NCBI RefSeq assembly: GCF_017562075.2
Contig: NC_054082.1
Span: forward strand, 57,348,645 to 57,412,644
DNA: 64,000 nucleotides
From: Anopheles merus
Taxonomy: Eukaryota; Arthropoda; Insecta; Diptera; Culicidae
Direction: 5' to 3'
This document shows positions 33,375 through 42,781 of this stretch, piece by piece. Within the stretch, counting starts at the first letter, position 1, and the number at the start of each line of letters is the position of its first letter. Made by a program: the position numbers and the translations under genes. Under the pieces are notes generated by a model that ran no database searches, was not told where the DNA came from, and saw only the letters and a program-made list of their open reading frames with translations.

Positions 33375-33746
33375 AATATTAGCTCTATCGGTCAGGAAAC
33401 AACTACAACTGCTCTCAATGTAACATCGAGTGACTAACAGATTCAGGATCTTAAATTGGCAATCGACGAATAATCGAAACGACTCGACAAGATTCATCCT
33501 AATAACCCCCAAGGTCGATCCCGTTCCCGCGCACGTAGCACGGATGCTGATCTCGCTAGAGACACATCAAATGGGCCATGCTGGTATCATCGTACTTACG
33601 GAAGTAATGCTAGAGTATGTCGTGCACCTTGCTCCGTAGGTAATTGGCCTTCTTCCAGCCAGCAATGACGCTACTCTGCTGATGCTGTAGAGGAAAATGG
33701 CGAACTTTCTTCGGCAGCCACAATCTGTTGACTGAAAATTGCAGAT

Positions 33747-34878
33747 TGTTCTACTAATATGCAATTTCTTATCGATACCGGAGCGGATGTTTCCGTCGTT
33801 TCAAAAAGATCAAAATCAGCCAGAGTAAAGCCTTCGTCCGTCCAATTGTTTGCCGCTAATGGAACTGCTATTGAAGCATACGGTGAAGTGTTTCTGAAAG
33901 TAAACCTCGGCCTTTGTCGTGAATTTGTGTGGTGGTTTCTCATTGCTGATGTCTCAACGGGTATCATCGGAGCAGACTTTTTACGGAAGTTTGATCTTCT
34001 TATTGACTTAAAACGTGGCCGCCGTATAGACAACACTACCAATTTAGAGCCACATGGTTTTCTTACCAGAGATATTGACATTTCGCTGAAAACTTTTTCC
34101 GCGGCGTCGCCATATGTAGAGTTTCTAACTGAATTTCCACAAATAACACACCTCGCCCCTGTGGGTGCAACAACTAAGTCTTCTGTTATGCATAGAATTG
34201 AAACGACTGGCCAGCTTGCTAGAACTAGAACTATATGCTAGAACTCTAAGACTTTCACCAGAAAAATTCGAAGCAGCCCGTAACGAATTCGAACTTTTGA
34301 TGAAATTGGGAATATGTCGTCCATCAAGCAGCAATTGGGCTAGACCTCTAAACATGGTCTCTAAACATGTGAATTTGGTCGCGATAAGCCCAATTTCTTG
34401 GGTAACGCTGTATCTGCTGGAAGAATTCGCCCATTACCTGATCGCCTACCTGCCATCCAAAACTTTAACCTTCCTTCGACAGTAAAGGAACTTAAACGAA
34501 TCCTGGCAAAAATCAATTTTTATCGAAGGTTCATTCCGCATGCCATTGAAGCTCAAATTCTATTATTGAACATGATCCGGGAAATAAACGAAACGACTGC
34601 TCTCCTTTGTCCTGGACTGACAACACTCTTGCAGCTTTTGATCAATATAAACAACAACTCGCACAAGCCACCTTATTATCTCATCCTGCTAAATCTGCTG
34701 AGCTTTCTCTTTGGGTTGATGCCTCAAATATTGCCGCTGGTGCTGTATTACATCAAATTGTGGAGGGAAACGTTCAACCCCTGGGATTCTTTTGTAAAAA
34801 AATTGATAAAGCGCAGCTGCGGTATAGTACTTACGATCAAGAATTATCAGCAATATATCTAGCAGTGCATCACTTTAA
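33747..34878 (+). pseudogene. CsRn1-like pol remnant (protease, partial RT, RNase H)
   Basis: The protease is readable around 33760-34080: LIDTGADVSVVSK (catalytic DTGA) and GIIGADFLRKFDL. RT is represented only by its beginning (34240-34330) and its end (INFYRRFIPHA near 34520). The catalytic palm with YxDD is deleted. RNase H follows in another frame with LWVDASNIAAGAVLHQ (catalytic Asp) and STYDQELSAIYLAVHHF. Several frameshifts are present. It ends at the LTR start at 34879. Confidence 0.75.
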
Positions 34879-35024
34879 GTGTTATGTATGGTCCAACCTG
34901 CTGTTGGGAATTATTGCGCTACCTCGCCAACCGCGTTTTGACGTCTGTCAATTTCGGGCGCGCCTTCGGGTTAAGCTTCGCTTTTTACGCACTCCCGCTC
35001 TATCTTGAAAACAAACTTAACGTG
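34879..35024 (+). repeat. Left part of the 5' LTR of gypsy element 2
   Basis: Begins TGTTATGTATGG right after the RNase H frame of the CsRn1-like remnant. It is interrupted at 35024 by gypsy element 3. The remainder is at 56923-56965, followed by a primer-binding site. The LTR would be about 190 bp. The start is inferred from the TG and the loss of the pol reading. Confidence 0.5.
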
Positions 35025-35102
35025 TGTAACGTCCGGACTAATATCGCCCACTGTGCACTCAACCCGAACCCCAAACGCAGCGGTATATACGCATTATACC
35101 TT
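35025..35102 (+). repeat. 5' LTR of gypsy 3, piece 1
   Basis: Begins TGTAACGTCCGGACTAATAT, as does the 3' LTR at 56649, and ends at the ACCTT target of the BEL element. Confidence 0.9.
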
Positions 35103-35954
35103 TGTCGCTCACGCGACGTGAGTACCAGTGAGCGTATGCGTAGGCGGTGAGCGTATGCGTAGGCGCCTACGGTGAGCGTAGGCGGAGCTTAGTAGTACCA
35201 CTACTACTAAGCCGACAAAACTGTTTCCTTGCGGAACACATGCATCAGAGCTGCGCGGCAACAAGCGCAAGTTGGCAAACTTGCGCACAGGAACCCTGGT
35301 TCGATTCCGCGTAGCGATTACTATTTTCTTCTTACGTTCCAGAACAGGATTACACTAAAATACGGAAAAAACGTTTTACTAAATATAATTATATTTTCGC
35401 GGAAAATGCTCTAGGCAATCGCTAGAGCAGCATGTTGCTTGTAAACGACTCCAGTGGAAGAAAAATAAAATAGGTAGTAGCAAAAGGAGAAATTTTGTGC
35501 AAGAGACTATTACTTCCGATTATTCCGAAAGTATTTAGATCCGTTCCACACAAGCCCTGTACTCCCTTCGAGACCCTACCCAAGGCAATCTTGACTGGAC
35601 ACTACTTGGCGAGAAGGCGTGGTCACCATCCTCTCCTTTACTACCCGGGCTCGTTCCCTCGTGTCAACTGACCAAGGTGTTCGACATTGGCAGGATTCCC
35701 CTTCCGTCCGCATAGGCCCCCGCAAGCTTGGGGCAACTAGCTGGAAGGCAGCCGTGAGGCGCGAATCTCTGTCGGTGAAGACGCTGCGGGAGGGAGGCAC
35801 TTGGTGCAAGACCGTGGTCGGCGGGTCCGCTTCGTCCATCCGCTTCGACAGCACGGGAAGGCAGCGGGCATATATTTGCCGCACGGAAGCCGACGGCATC
35901 GCCAGGACCAGTCTCCTTCGCGGCTGGTCGGTGCACGACGGAGGCCGGGCGACA
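35103..35954 (+). repeat. BEL 5' LTR
   Basis: Begins TGTCGCTCACGCGACGTGAG and ends GGCCGGGCGACA. Contains a repeated GAGCGTATGCGTAGGCG block near the start and a tRNA-like segment at 35265-35308. Confidence 0.92.
35265..35308 (+). promoter_or_regulatory. tRNA-like segment in the BEL LTR (hairpin, A-box and B-box matches)
   Basis: GCGCAAGTT and AACTTGCGC form a perfect 9-bp stem (35265-35286). TGGCAAACTTG (35273-35283) fits the A-box consensus and GGTTCGATTCC (35298-35308) the B-box. Their spacing is shorter than in a normal tRNA. The same block recurs at 41677-41720 in the 3' LTR. Function untested. Confidence 0.4.
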
Positions 35955-35973
35955 TTGGTGGCTCCAGAGAGGA
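35955..35973 (+). promoter_or_regulatory. BEL primer-binding site
   Basis: TTGGTGGCTCCAGAGAGGA directly follows the LTR. The same string follows the LTR end of a second BEL element at 58079. The tRNA it matches was not identified. Confidence 0.7.
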
Positions 35974-36268
35974 CTAGCAACCGCTAGATTCTACATCGTG
36001 AGGCGTACAGATACGGACTGTATCAAGGCGCAAGGGTGCTTCGAGGAAGTGCTTCCATCGGACCGGTGGACGTTCGAGCAGGTTTTCCGGAAGGCGAAAG
36101 AACGCGCCAAGTGATCGCGTTATCTGGCCTGCGGACAAGTACCATCGCGTGAACCGACTGGTGGCAACTCGGCAGCAACAGGCAGCGACGTGAGACGATT
36201 GGCTCAATCTGGTTCAGCAGATAGAGGAAGAGAAGAGAAGACCAGAGCGACGAATCGCAGCCGCTGAT

Positions 36269-36691
36269 ATGGAGACGAGAGGAAAGAGTTCGGGAAAGCT
36301 CTTTGTAGTAAACCCGAACGGGGCGTGCAGGTTATGCACGAGGAAAGATGAATTGGACCAAATGGTGCAGTGTGATGACTGCGACACCTGGTTCCACTTG
36401 GGCTGTGCAAAGCTATCCAAGTTACCGACGGAAAGCGAGCCATTTTTGTGTGTTGAATGCGATAAGCGCCCAATGGAAGAAGTTCCGGGGCCTTCGAAGG
36501 CAAACGAGCCGGTAGCGGGAACGAAGATAGCGCTCGAGCAATCGCTAATATTGCAGCTTGTGGAAGCATTGAAAATGCTGCAGGGTGAGCCAAAAACCAC
36601 CACCACGCCAGCTGTAAAAAAGACGAACTGGTCGAACTTCCTGTGTTCGACGGAAGGCCGAGAGATTGGCCGTTCTTTAAGCAAACCCTAA
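36269..36691 (+). CDS. BEL PHD-finger gag N-terminal ORF
   Basis: A 140-residue frame starting METRGKSSGK. Residues 17-65 form a C4HC3 PHD-type finger: CRLC, CDDC, then H-x2-C and CVEC. A Pro/Glu-rich linker and a short Leu-rich helix (LILQLVEALKMLQ) follow. In zero frame it ends at 36691 after about 22 off-frame residues. The remainder of gag continues in the -1 frame from the A-AAA-AAG heptamer at 36616-36622. It may be translated alone as a short PHD protein, or the break may be a single-base loss in the A run. The ATG at 36269 is the first in a leader of about 300 bases. Confidence 0.7.
   Translation: METRGKSSGKLFVVNPNGACRLCTRKDELDQMVQCDDCDTWFHLGCAKLSKLPTESEPFLCVECDKRPMEEVPGPSKANEPVAGTKIALEQSLILQLVEALKMLQGEPKTTTTPAVKKTNWSNFLCSTEGREIGRSLSKP
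36616..36622 (+). promoter_or_regulatory. Candidate -1 frameshift site (A AAA AAG)
   Basis: Read in the frame of the PHD ORF the codons are GTA-AAA-AAG, giving the X-XXY-YYZ heptamer A-AAA-AAG. A one-base backward slip enters exactly the frame of the 1606-residue pol ORF. No downstream pseudoknot was evaluated. Confidence 0.4.
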
Positions 36692-39600
36692 CGGAAACTA
36701 CCAAACAAGGTAGATTTACTGAGCTGGAGAATCTCCACAGAATCCAACGATATGTGCGAGGCGAAGCCGCGAAATGCATAAGACCACTGCTACTCGATTC
36801 GAAAAATGTGGCTGCGATAATCGATAGGCTAGAAGAAAGCTTCGGTAGACCTGAACTGGTGTACAGGGAATTGTTGAAGGATGTGATGAAGGTACGTGTT
36901 GATCATGCAACAAAAATACCGGAATTATCAAACGCCATTGATAATCTGGTTACCAACATGATCGTACTAAAGTGTACGTCATACCTGAACGACGCAAGAC
37001 TGATCGATGATATAATAACAAAACTAGACATGACGTACCAGGAAAAATGGCTTGATTATAAAGACAGCGTGAGAGACGACGTTACATTGGAAGATGTAAA
37101 TGACTGGCTGAAGACAGCGGCGCGAAAAATTCGCCGCATAACCTCACTACCTGGCCGTGAAAGGGTATTGATGCACGGAGATGACACAAAAAACCGCCCA
37201 ATTAACCGAGAGAGCATTCGGAAGCAGAGGAAATTGTGTTCAGACTGCAAGGGCGATCATTGGCTAATAGATTGTTCCATATTTTGCGAACGAGATATTG
37301 GTGCAAAATGGACGATCGTTAGAAAGGCAGGTATTTGCCACGGTTGTTTAAAGTACACAAATCACCAAATAAGAGATTGTCGACTATGGAAGGGTTGCGG
37401 GGTGAATGGTTGCAACCAAAGACACCACTCAATTATGCATGACACGAGGAGAGAGGTACAACACGTTCCCGAACAAGGTGTTCATCACCACGGAGCAGCA
37501 CCAAAAAAGTGTATCTATTACCAGATAGTACCAGTAACGTTGCGAAACGGCTCGACAAAAATCAAGACATACGCGTTTCTCGATGCCGGATCATCAGTGA
37601 CACTATTAGAAGAAAGTATGGCGAAACGGATGAAACTCGAAGGTGTGCGAGATCCACTCACTATGAAATGGACAGGGGACATTGAGAGCTGTGAGAGTTT
37701 CAGTAGAAGAGTAAAACTCAGAATACAAGGAAGCTCGGAACAGGAATACTCGATGGAAGACGTGCGTACCGTCAAGCGTTTAAACCTCCCCGTGCAATCA
37801 CTAGACGCAACGAGGCTAACAAAGGAATATAGTCACCTCCTAGATGCTCCGATCGAAAGCTATAGCTACGCTCGTCCAATGATTTTAATTGGGTTGAACA
37901 ATAGCCATCTGATACTACCGACTGCCTGGAAGGCGGGACTACCGAACGAACCAGTCGCGATCAAGACGAAGCTTGGATGGGTCGTGTTCGGAAAAGAAGG
38001 AGTAGAAGCTTCAAACCATCCGGAACGATTGATGATTTTGAAGGAAGAAGATTGTATGGACGAGATGTTGCAAAAATACTTCTCGACTGAAGATTTCGGA
38101 GTAAAAACTACGGTGAAGCTCGTTAGCAGTGAGGAAGAGGAGAGAGCGGACCGTATAATAAGAGACACAATGGTGTTTAAGGATGGCAGATATGAAATCG
38201 GTCTCTTGTGGAGGTTGAATGAAGTCAACTTTCCTGACAGTTTTTCGAATGCGATGGGTAGACTTAAGAGTCTAGAGCGACAATTGGACAAACAACCTGC
38301 CCTTAAGGAATGGGCCTTACAAACGTTCAAAGACTACGAGAAAAAAGGTTACATTCGGAAGCTTACGCCGTCAGAATTGTTGAAGATTGATTCAAAGATT
38401 TACTATCTCCCGCACTTCATCGTCAGCAACAAAAACAAGCCGAATTCGAAGCCACGATTGGTGTTTGACGCCGCCGCTAAGATTGAAGGAGTATCGCTAA
38501 ACTCTCAGCTTCTAGCAGGTCCGGATGCAACGACGTCGCTATTCGGTATACTCGTGAGATTCAGAGAAGGAAAGATTGCTGTAGCAGGTGACATAAAAGA
38601 AATGTTTCACCAGGTTATGGTGAGACAGGACGATCAGCAATCGCAAAGGATACTATGGCGTGGGTGTGATGAGCGGAAGGCGCCTGATGTATACGTCATG
38701 CAGGTTATGACATTCGGTGCTACATGTTCACCCTCATGTGCACAAGCAGTCAAAAATGAGAACGCTCTTCGATTGAAGGATTATTACCCACGGGCATACA
38801 ACGCGATCGTAAAACAACATTACGTCGACGATTATATCGACAGTTTTGCGACAGAAAGCGAAGCAATACAAACCAGTCAACAAGTAGTTGCGGTTCATGA
38901 TCGAGCTGGGTTCCATATCCGCAATTTTATTAGCAATTCGCGTCAGCTACTTCAGAGATTACCAGAAGAAAGAAGGCAAACAAAGAGTACAGAACTTTTC
39001 TTTGAAGAGAAGAGTGGCTCATATGAAAAGGTGCTAGGAATTTTTTGGAAAACCCCTAGCGATACGCTAGGCTATAAGATAAAGTTTTCGAACCTGCGCA
39101 CCGATATATTGGAATCCAACCGAAGTCCAACAAAAAGGGAAGTTCTCAGCTTTGTTATGAGCATTTATGACCCTCTGGGGCTAATAAGTCATATTGCTAT
39201 TCATGGCAGAATCCTACTTAGGCCAATCCACCTGGCAGTAAACGGCTGGGATGAAGAGATACCAGACGATCTAAAGGAAGACTGGGGCAAGTGGATAAAA
39301 CTAATCGAGAAAGCAAATCAGCTAGAGGTGCCACGATGCATCAGGCCGGCAGGTGCAATCTTCAGTGAACTACACACGTTCGTAGATGCATCTACCGAGG
39401 CATTTGCTGCCTGCGTATATATGAGAAGCTTCGATGGAACAAACACCGTCACCCATTTACTAGCAGGAAAGGCTCGGGTGGCGCCCATTAAGCAATTGTC
39501 GATTCCACGCCTGGAATTGCAAGCGGCAGTTTTGGGGGCACGGTTGGCCAACACGGTTAAGCAAGAGCTAAGGGTGGAGGTAACAAGAATGTATTACTGG

Positions 39601-41463
39601 AGCGATTCGCAGACGACGCTTGCGTGGATTAAAAATAGGAGGCGACGATACCATCCGTTTGTCACCCATCGAGTTAGTGAAATTCTCGAAACGACGGCCA
39701 TGAATCAGTGGCGCTGGGTACCAACTAGAGAAAATCCAGCAGACGCAGCGACGAAGCTTACAAACAACCAAGAAATGTGGTTGTCAGGACCGGCATTCTT
39801 GACAAAAGGTGAGGATGAATGGCCTATGAGCAGGGCTGAATTGGCCACGGAAGAAGAAGTGGTTAACTGCCATTCGGAAAATGCTGACCCTTTAAACATA
39901 GAACGTTACTCCGAATGGAAAAAGCTAGTTCGTCACGGTCTAATGTTACGAAAATTTTCGCAGTACGTTGCAGACAGAAAGAAATTCACAAAAGTTATTC
40001 GAATGAGTGACGTAGAAGCAGTTGAAGGGTACCTCTACAAAAAGGCGCAGCGAGAAGCATTTCCAGAGGAAATAAAATGCTTAGAGAAGGGAGAAATGGT
40101 GGGCAAGACGAGTTCACTGCGAACGCTGACGCCATTTTTAGACAAAGTTGGAATAATGCGCAGCAATAGCCGACTCTGCAATGCGGAGTGTATTCCATCG
40201 ACTGCAAGATTGCCTATTATCTTGCCACAAAAGCACCGTTTGACGAAACTCATCGTGCGCGATCGCCACGAAAGGTGTATGCATCAAGCAGACAATGTGG
40301 TAATAGCAGAGCTAAGGCAAGAGTTTTGGATTATCAACATAAGGGCGGCGCTTAATAACGTCAAGCAGTGCTGCCAATGGTGCATATTACACTCCTGTAA
40401 GCCGGTGGCACCCATGATGGCACCAGTACCAGACTGCCGAGTTAAACCGTACACCCCGCCATTTACTCACTGCGGAGTCGATTATTTCGGACCGTTCGAA
40501 GTAGCAGTTCGCCGATCAACTGAGAAACGGTGGGGAGTGATTTTCGTGTGTATGTCCACACGTGCCATACATTTGGAGGTAGCACCGAAACTCGACACAG
40601 ACAGCTTTCTCATGTGCCTTAAAAATTTCCAACACAGAAGAGGGAAGGTTAGTCACATGTATAGTGACAATGGCACTAACTTCGTTGGTGCGGAGAAGGA
40701 ACTTCGCAACCTAGCGAAGGAAATCAACGATAGAATGGGAAGAGAAGCAGCCAGTGAGTTCCAGATAGAATGGCACTTTAATCCTCCATCGGCACCACAC
40801 TTCGGCGGACTATGGGAAAGGCAAATTCAGACCATCAAAAAAGGTCTGAGGCAGATGATGGAAGACTGGAAGCTGCGCAAACCGTCGCCAGAAAGATTGA
40901 CCGCTACGCTGCTGCAAATTGAGTTTATATTAAACTCAAGACCCTTGACTCATATACCAGTGGATAACAAAGAGGAGGAAGTACTAACACCCTTTCACTT
41001 CCTTTTAGGGCGAAGCGGTAGCGCTATACCGCCGTGGACGCTCTCAACCTCCAGCATCGACCACAAGCAGTTCAAACTAGTCCAGCATAACGCGAAGCTA
41101 TTCTGGGACAAGTGGAAGGGGGAGTATCTGCCTACGCTCCTAAAAAGGGATAAGTGGACCAATAAGGTGGTGCCAGTGAATGAAGGTGATGTCGTTGTAC
41201 TGACTGATGACAACGCTCCTCCAGGATCTTGGATAAAAGGTCGGGTGAATAAGGTGCATCTTGCTAAGGATGGACAGGTCCGATCTGTTGAGGTGAATAC
41301 CTTAAAGGGAATTTTAACTAGACCAGTGGTTAAAATAGCAGTGGTAGACGTGAAGGATAAGGAGCACTTGCTCATCACAAACCCAGCCAAAAGGAAGATT
41401 AGTATGGCACAATACCTTATCACGAAACGAAACAAAATGGAGGATACAACAAATCAGCAGTAA
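36625..41463 (+). CDS. BEL/Pao gag-pol polyprotein
   Basis: About 1610 codons without a stop. Order: capsid-type region (VFDGRPRDWPFFK, ESFGRPELVYRELL), two Cys/His clusters (CSDCKGDHWLIDC and CHGCLKYTNHQIRDC, then a CGVNGCNQRHH run), A17-type protease (AFLDAGSSVTLL, near 37580), RT with KPRLVFDAAAK and YVDDYIDSF (YVDD at 38821-38832), RNase H (HTFVDASTEAFAACVYM, YYWSDSQTTLAWI), and integrase with an H-x-H-type finger and DDE residues in VDYFGPF, YSDNGTNF and GGLWERQ. It ends with a basic tail. All catalytic residues I know are present, so this copy could be autonomous if the frame entry works. Confidence 0.9.
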   Translation, partial: ELVELPVFDGRPRDWPFFKQTLTETTKQGRFTELENLHRIQRYVRGEAAKCIRPLLLDSKNVAAIIDRLEESFGRPELVYRELLKDVMKVRVDHATKIPELSNAIDNLVTNMIVLKCTSYLNDARLIDDIITKLDMTYQEKWLDYKDSVRDDVTLEDVNDWLKTAARKIRRITSLPGRERVLMHGDDTKNRPINRESIRKQRKLCSDCKGDHWLIDCSIFCERDIGAKWTIVRKAGICHGCLKYTNHQIRDCRLWKGCGVNGCNQRHHSIMHDTRREVQHVPEQGVHHHGAAPKKCIYYQIVPVTLRNGSTKIKTYAFLDAGSSVTLLEESMAKRMKLEGVRDPLTMKWTGDIESCESFSRRVKLRIQGSSEQEYSMEDVRTVKRLNLPVQSLDATRLTKEYSHLLDAPIESYSYARPMILIGLNNSHLILPTAWKAGLPNEPVAIKTKLGWVVFGKEGVEASNHPERLMILKEEDCMDEMLQKYFSTEDFGVKTTVKLVSSEEEERADRIIRDTMVFKDGRYEIGLLWRLNEVNFPDSFSNAMGRLKSLERQLDKQPALKEWALQTFKDYEKKGYIRKLTPSELLKIDSKIYYLPHFIVSNKNKPNSKPRLVFDAAAKIEGVSLNSQLLAGPDATTSLFGILVRFREGKIAVAGDIKEMFHQVMVRQDDQQSQRILWRGCDERKAPDVYVMQVMTFGATCSPSCAQAVKNENALRLKDYYPRAYNAIVKQHYVDDYIDSFATESEAIQTSQQVVAVHDRAGFHIRNFISNSRQLLQRLPEERRQTKSTELFFEEKSGSYEKVLGIFWKTPSDTLGYKIKFSNLRTDILESNRSPTKREVLSFVMSIYDPLGLISHIAIHGRILLRPIHLAVNGWDEEIPDDLKEDWGKWIKLIEKANQLEVPRCIRPAGAIFSELHTFVDASTEAFAACVYMRSFDGTNTVTHLLAGKARVAPIKQLSIPRLELQAAVLGARLANTVKQELRVEVTRMYYWSDSQTTLAWIKNRRRRYHPFVTHRVSEILETTAMNQWRWVPTRENPADAATKLTNNQEMWLSGPAFLTKGEDEWPMSRAELATEEEVVNCHSENADPLNIERYSEWKKLVRHGLMLRKFSQYVADRKKFTKVIRMSDVEAVEGYLYKKAQREAFPEEIKCLEKGEMVGKTSSLRTLTPFLDKVGIMRSNSRLCNAECIPSTARLPIILPQKHRLTKLIVRDRHERCMHQADNVVIAELRQEFWIINIRAALNNVKQCCQWCILHSCKPVAPMMAPVPDCRVKPYTPPFTHCGVDYFGPFEVAVRRSTEKRWGVIFVCMSTRAIHLEVAPKLDTDSFLMCLKNFQHRRGKVSHMYSDNGTNFVGAEKELRNLAKEINDRMGREAASEFQIEWHFNPPSAPHFGGLWERQIQTIKKGLRQMMEDWKLRKPSPERLTATLLQIEFILNSRPLTHIPVDNKEEEVLTPFHFLLGRSGSAIPPWTLSTSSIDHKQFKLVQHNAKLFWDKWKGEYLPTLLKRDKWTNKVVPVNEGDVVVLTDDNAPPGSWIKGRVNKVHLAKDGQVRSVEVNTLKGILTRPVVKIAVVDVKDKEHLLITNPAKRKISMAQYLITKRNKMEDTTNQQ

Positions 41464-41502
41464 GGATGACGATTCAAGGTGGTAATCCAAGCGATTGGAT
41501 TA

Positions 41503-41514
41503 CGAGGGGAAGGA
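41503..41514 (+). promoter_or_regulatory. BEL polypurine tract
   Basis: GAGGGGAAGGA immediately precedes the 3' LTR, where plus-strand DNA synthesis is primed. Confidence 0.75.
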
Positions 41515-42366
41515 TGTCGCTCACGCGACGTGAGTACCAGTGAGCGTATGCGTAGGCGGTGAGCGTATGCGTAGGCGCCTACGGTGAGCGTAGGCGGAGC
41601 TTAGTAGTACCACTACTACTAAGCCGACAAAACTGTTTCCTTGCGGAACACATGCATCAGAGCTGCGCGGCAACAAGCGCAAGTTGGCAAACTTGCGCAC
41701 AGGAACCCTGGTTCGATTCCGCGTAGCGATTACTATTTTCTTCTTACGTTCCAGAACAGGATTACACTAAAATACGGAAAAAACGTTTTACTAAATATAA
41801 TTATATTTTCGCGGAAAATGCTCTAGGCAATCGCTAGAGCAGCATGTTGCTTGTAAACGACTCCAGTGGAAGAAAAATAAAATAGGTAGTAGCAAAAGGA
41901 GAAATTTTGTGCAAGAGACTATTACTTCCGATTATTCCGAAAGTATTTAGATCCGTTCCACACAAGCCCTGTACTCCCTTCGAGACCCTACCCAAGGCAA
42001 TCTTGACTGGACACTACTTGGCGAGAAGGCGTGGTCACCATCCTCTCCTTTACTACCCGGGCTCGTTCCCTCGTGTCAACTGACCAAGGTGTTCGACATT
42101 GGCAGGATTCCCCTTCCGTCCGCATAGGCCCCCGCAAGCTTGGGGCAACTAGCTGGAAGGCAGCCGTGAGGCGCGAATCTCTGTCGGTGAAGACGCTGCG
42201 GGAGGGAGGCACTTGGTGCAAGACCGTGGTCGGCGGGTCCGCTTCGTCCATCCGCTTCGACAGCACGGGAAGGCAGCGGGCATATATTTGCCGCACGGAA
42301 GCCGACGGCATCGCCAGGACCAGTCTCCTTCGCGGCTGGTCGGTGCACGACGGAGGCCGGGCGACA
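41515..42366 (+). repeat. BEL 3' LTR
   Basis: Same length and same sequence as 35103-35954 as far as read. Ends GGCGACA before the ACCTT duplication. Confidence 0.92.
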
Positions 42367-42371
42367 ACCTT

Positions 42372-42422
42372 GACTGCTGGAGCACCCGGTGTGCTAGATG
42401 AACTGTCATAAAATAAAGTCTC
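42372..42422 (+). repeat. 5' LTR of gypsy 3, piece 2
   Basis: GACTGCTGGAGCACCCGGTG through AATAAAGTCTC continues the LTR seen at 56727-56777 and ends at the TC target of the DNA transposon. The AATAAA here would be the LTR polyadenylation signal. Confidence 0.88.
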
Positions 42423-42781
42423 CCCCGTGGACAATTCGAGCAGTTTTTCTCCGGTTCCTCAACCCGCTCTGCCACACTTCACCCATGTATCTTGAATTGC
42501 TTGCAAGATTTCATATTGCCATCTCTGTTTAGCACACGGATGAGTTTTTCTGCTTGGGTACCAACAACGATTTTCAATCCATATCAAAAGGTATAAACAC
42601 AGCTACCATGTATATACACAGTGGCTTACAAATGTATGCATGTATTGGTTGACATTGCAAGTGCGTCGGCAAAGGATAAACAAGTGTAAAGGAGCCGGTG
42701 TTTGAAAAACAAAGCAGTAGTGTATTAATCTATATTTTGTGCAGTTTTAGATCCAGATTATTGACGAGAGAACCATCAGCA

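Larger units (their letters stand above)
32570..34878 (+). mobile_element. Ty3/gypsy remnant, CsRn1-like (tRNA-Trp primer)
   Basis: In order: a presumed LTR end, a tRNA-Trp-type primer-binding site, a gag frame, protease, then fragments of RT and RNase H, all broken by stops and frameshifts. The tRNA-Trp primer is a mark of the CsRn1 lineage. The copy is cut at 34878 within RNase H, where the LTR of another gypsy starts. Confidence 0.7.
35103..42366 (+). mobile_element. Complete BEL/Pao retrotransposon (7264 bp)
   Basis: Two LTRs of identical length (852 bp, 35103-35954 and 41515-42366), whose internal frames translate identically, flank a leader, a PHD-gag frame and a gag-pol frame of about 1610 codons. 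The target duplication is ACCTT (35098-35102 and 42367-42371). A purine tract precedes the 3' LTR. Equal LTRs and an open pol indicate a very recent insertion into the LTR of gypsy 3. Confidence 0.93.

Noticed and set aside
32919..34878. Treating the CsRn1-like gag-pol as a working gene with stop readthrough
   Set aside because: There are several stops and frameshifts, and the RT catalytic palm is missing.
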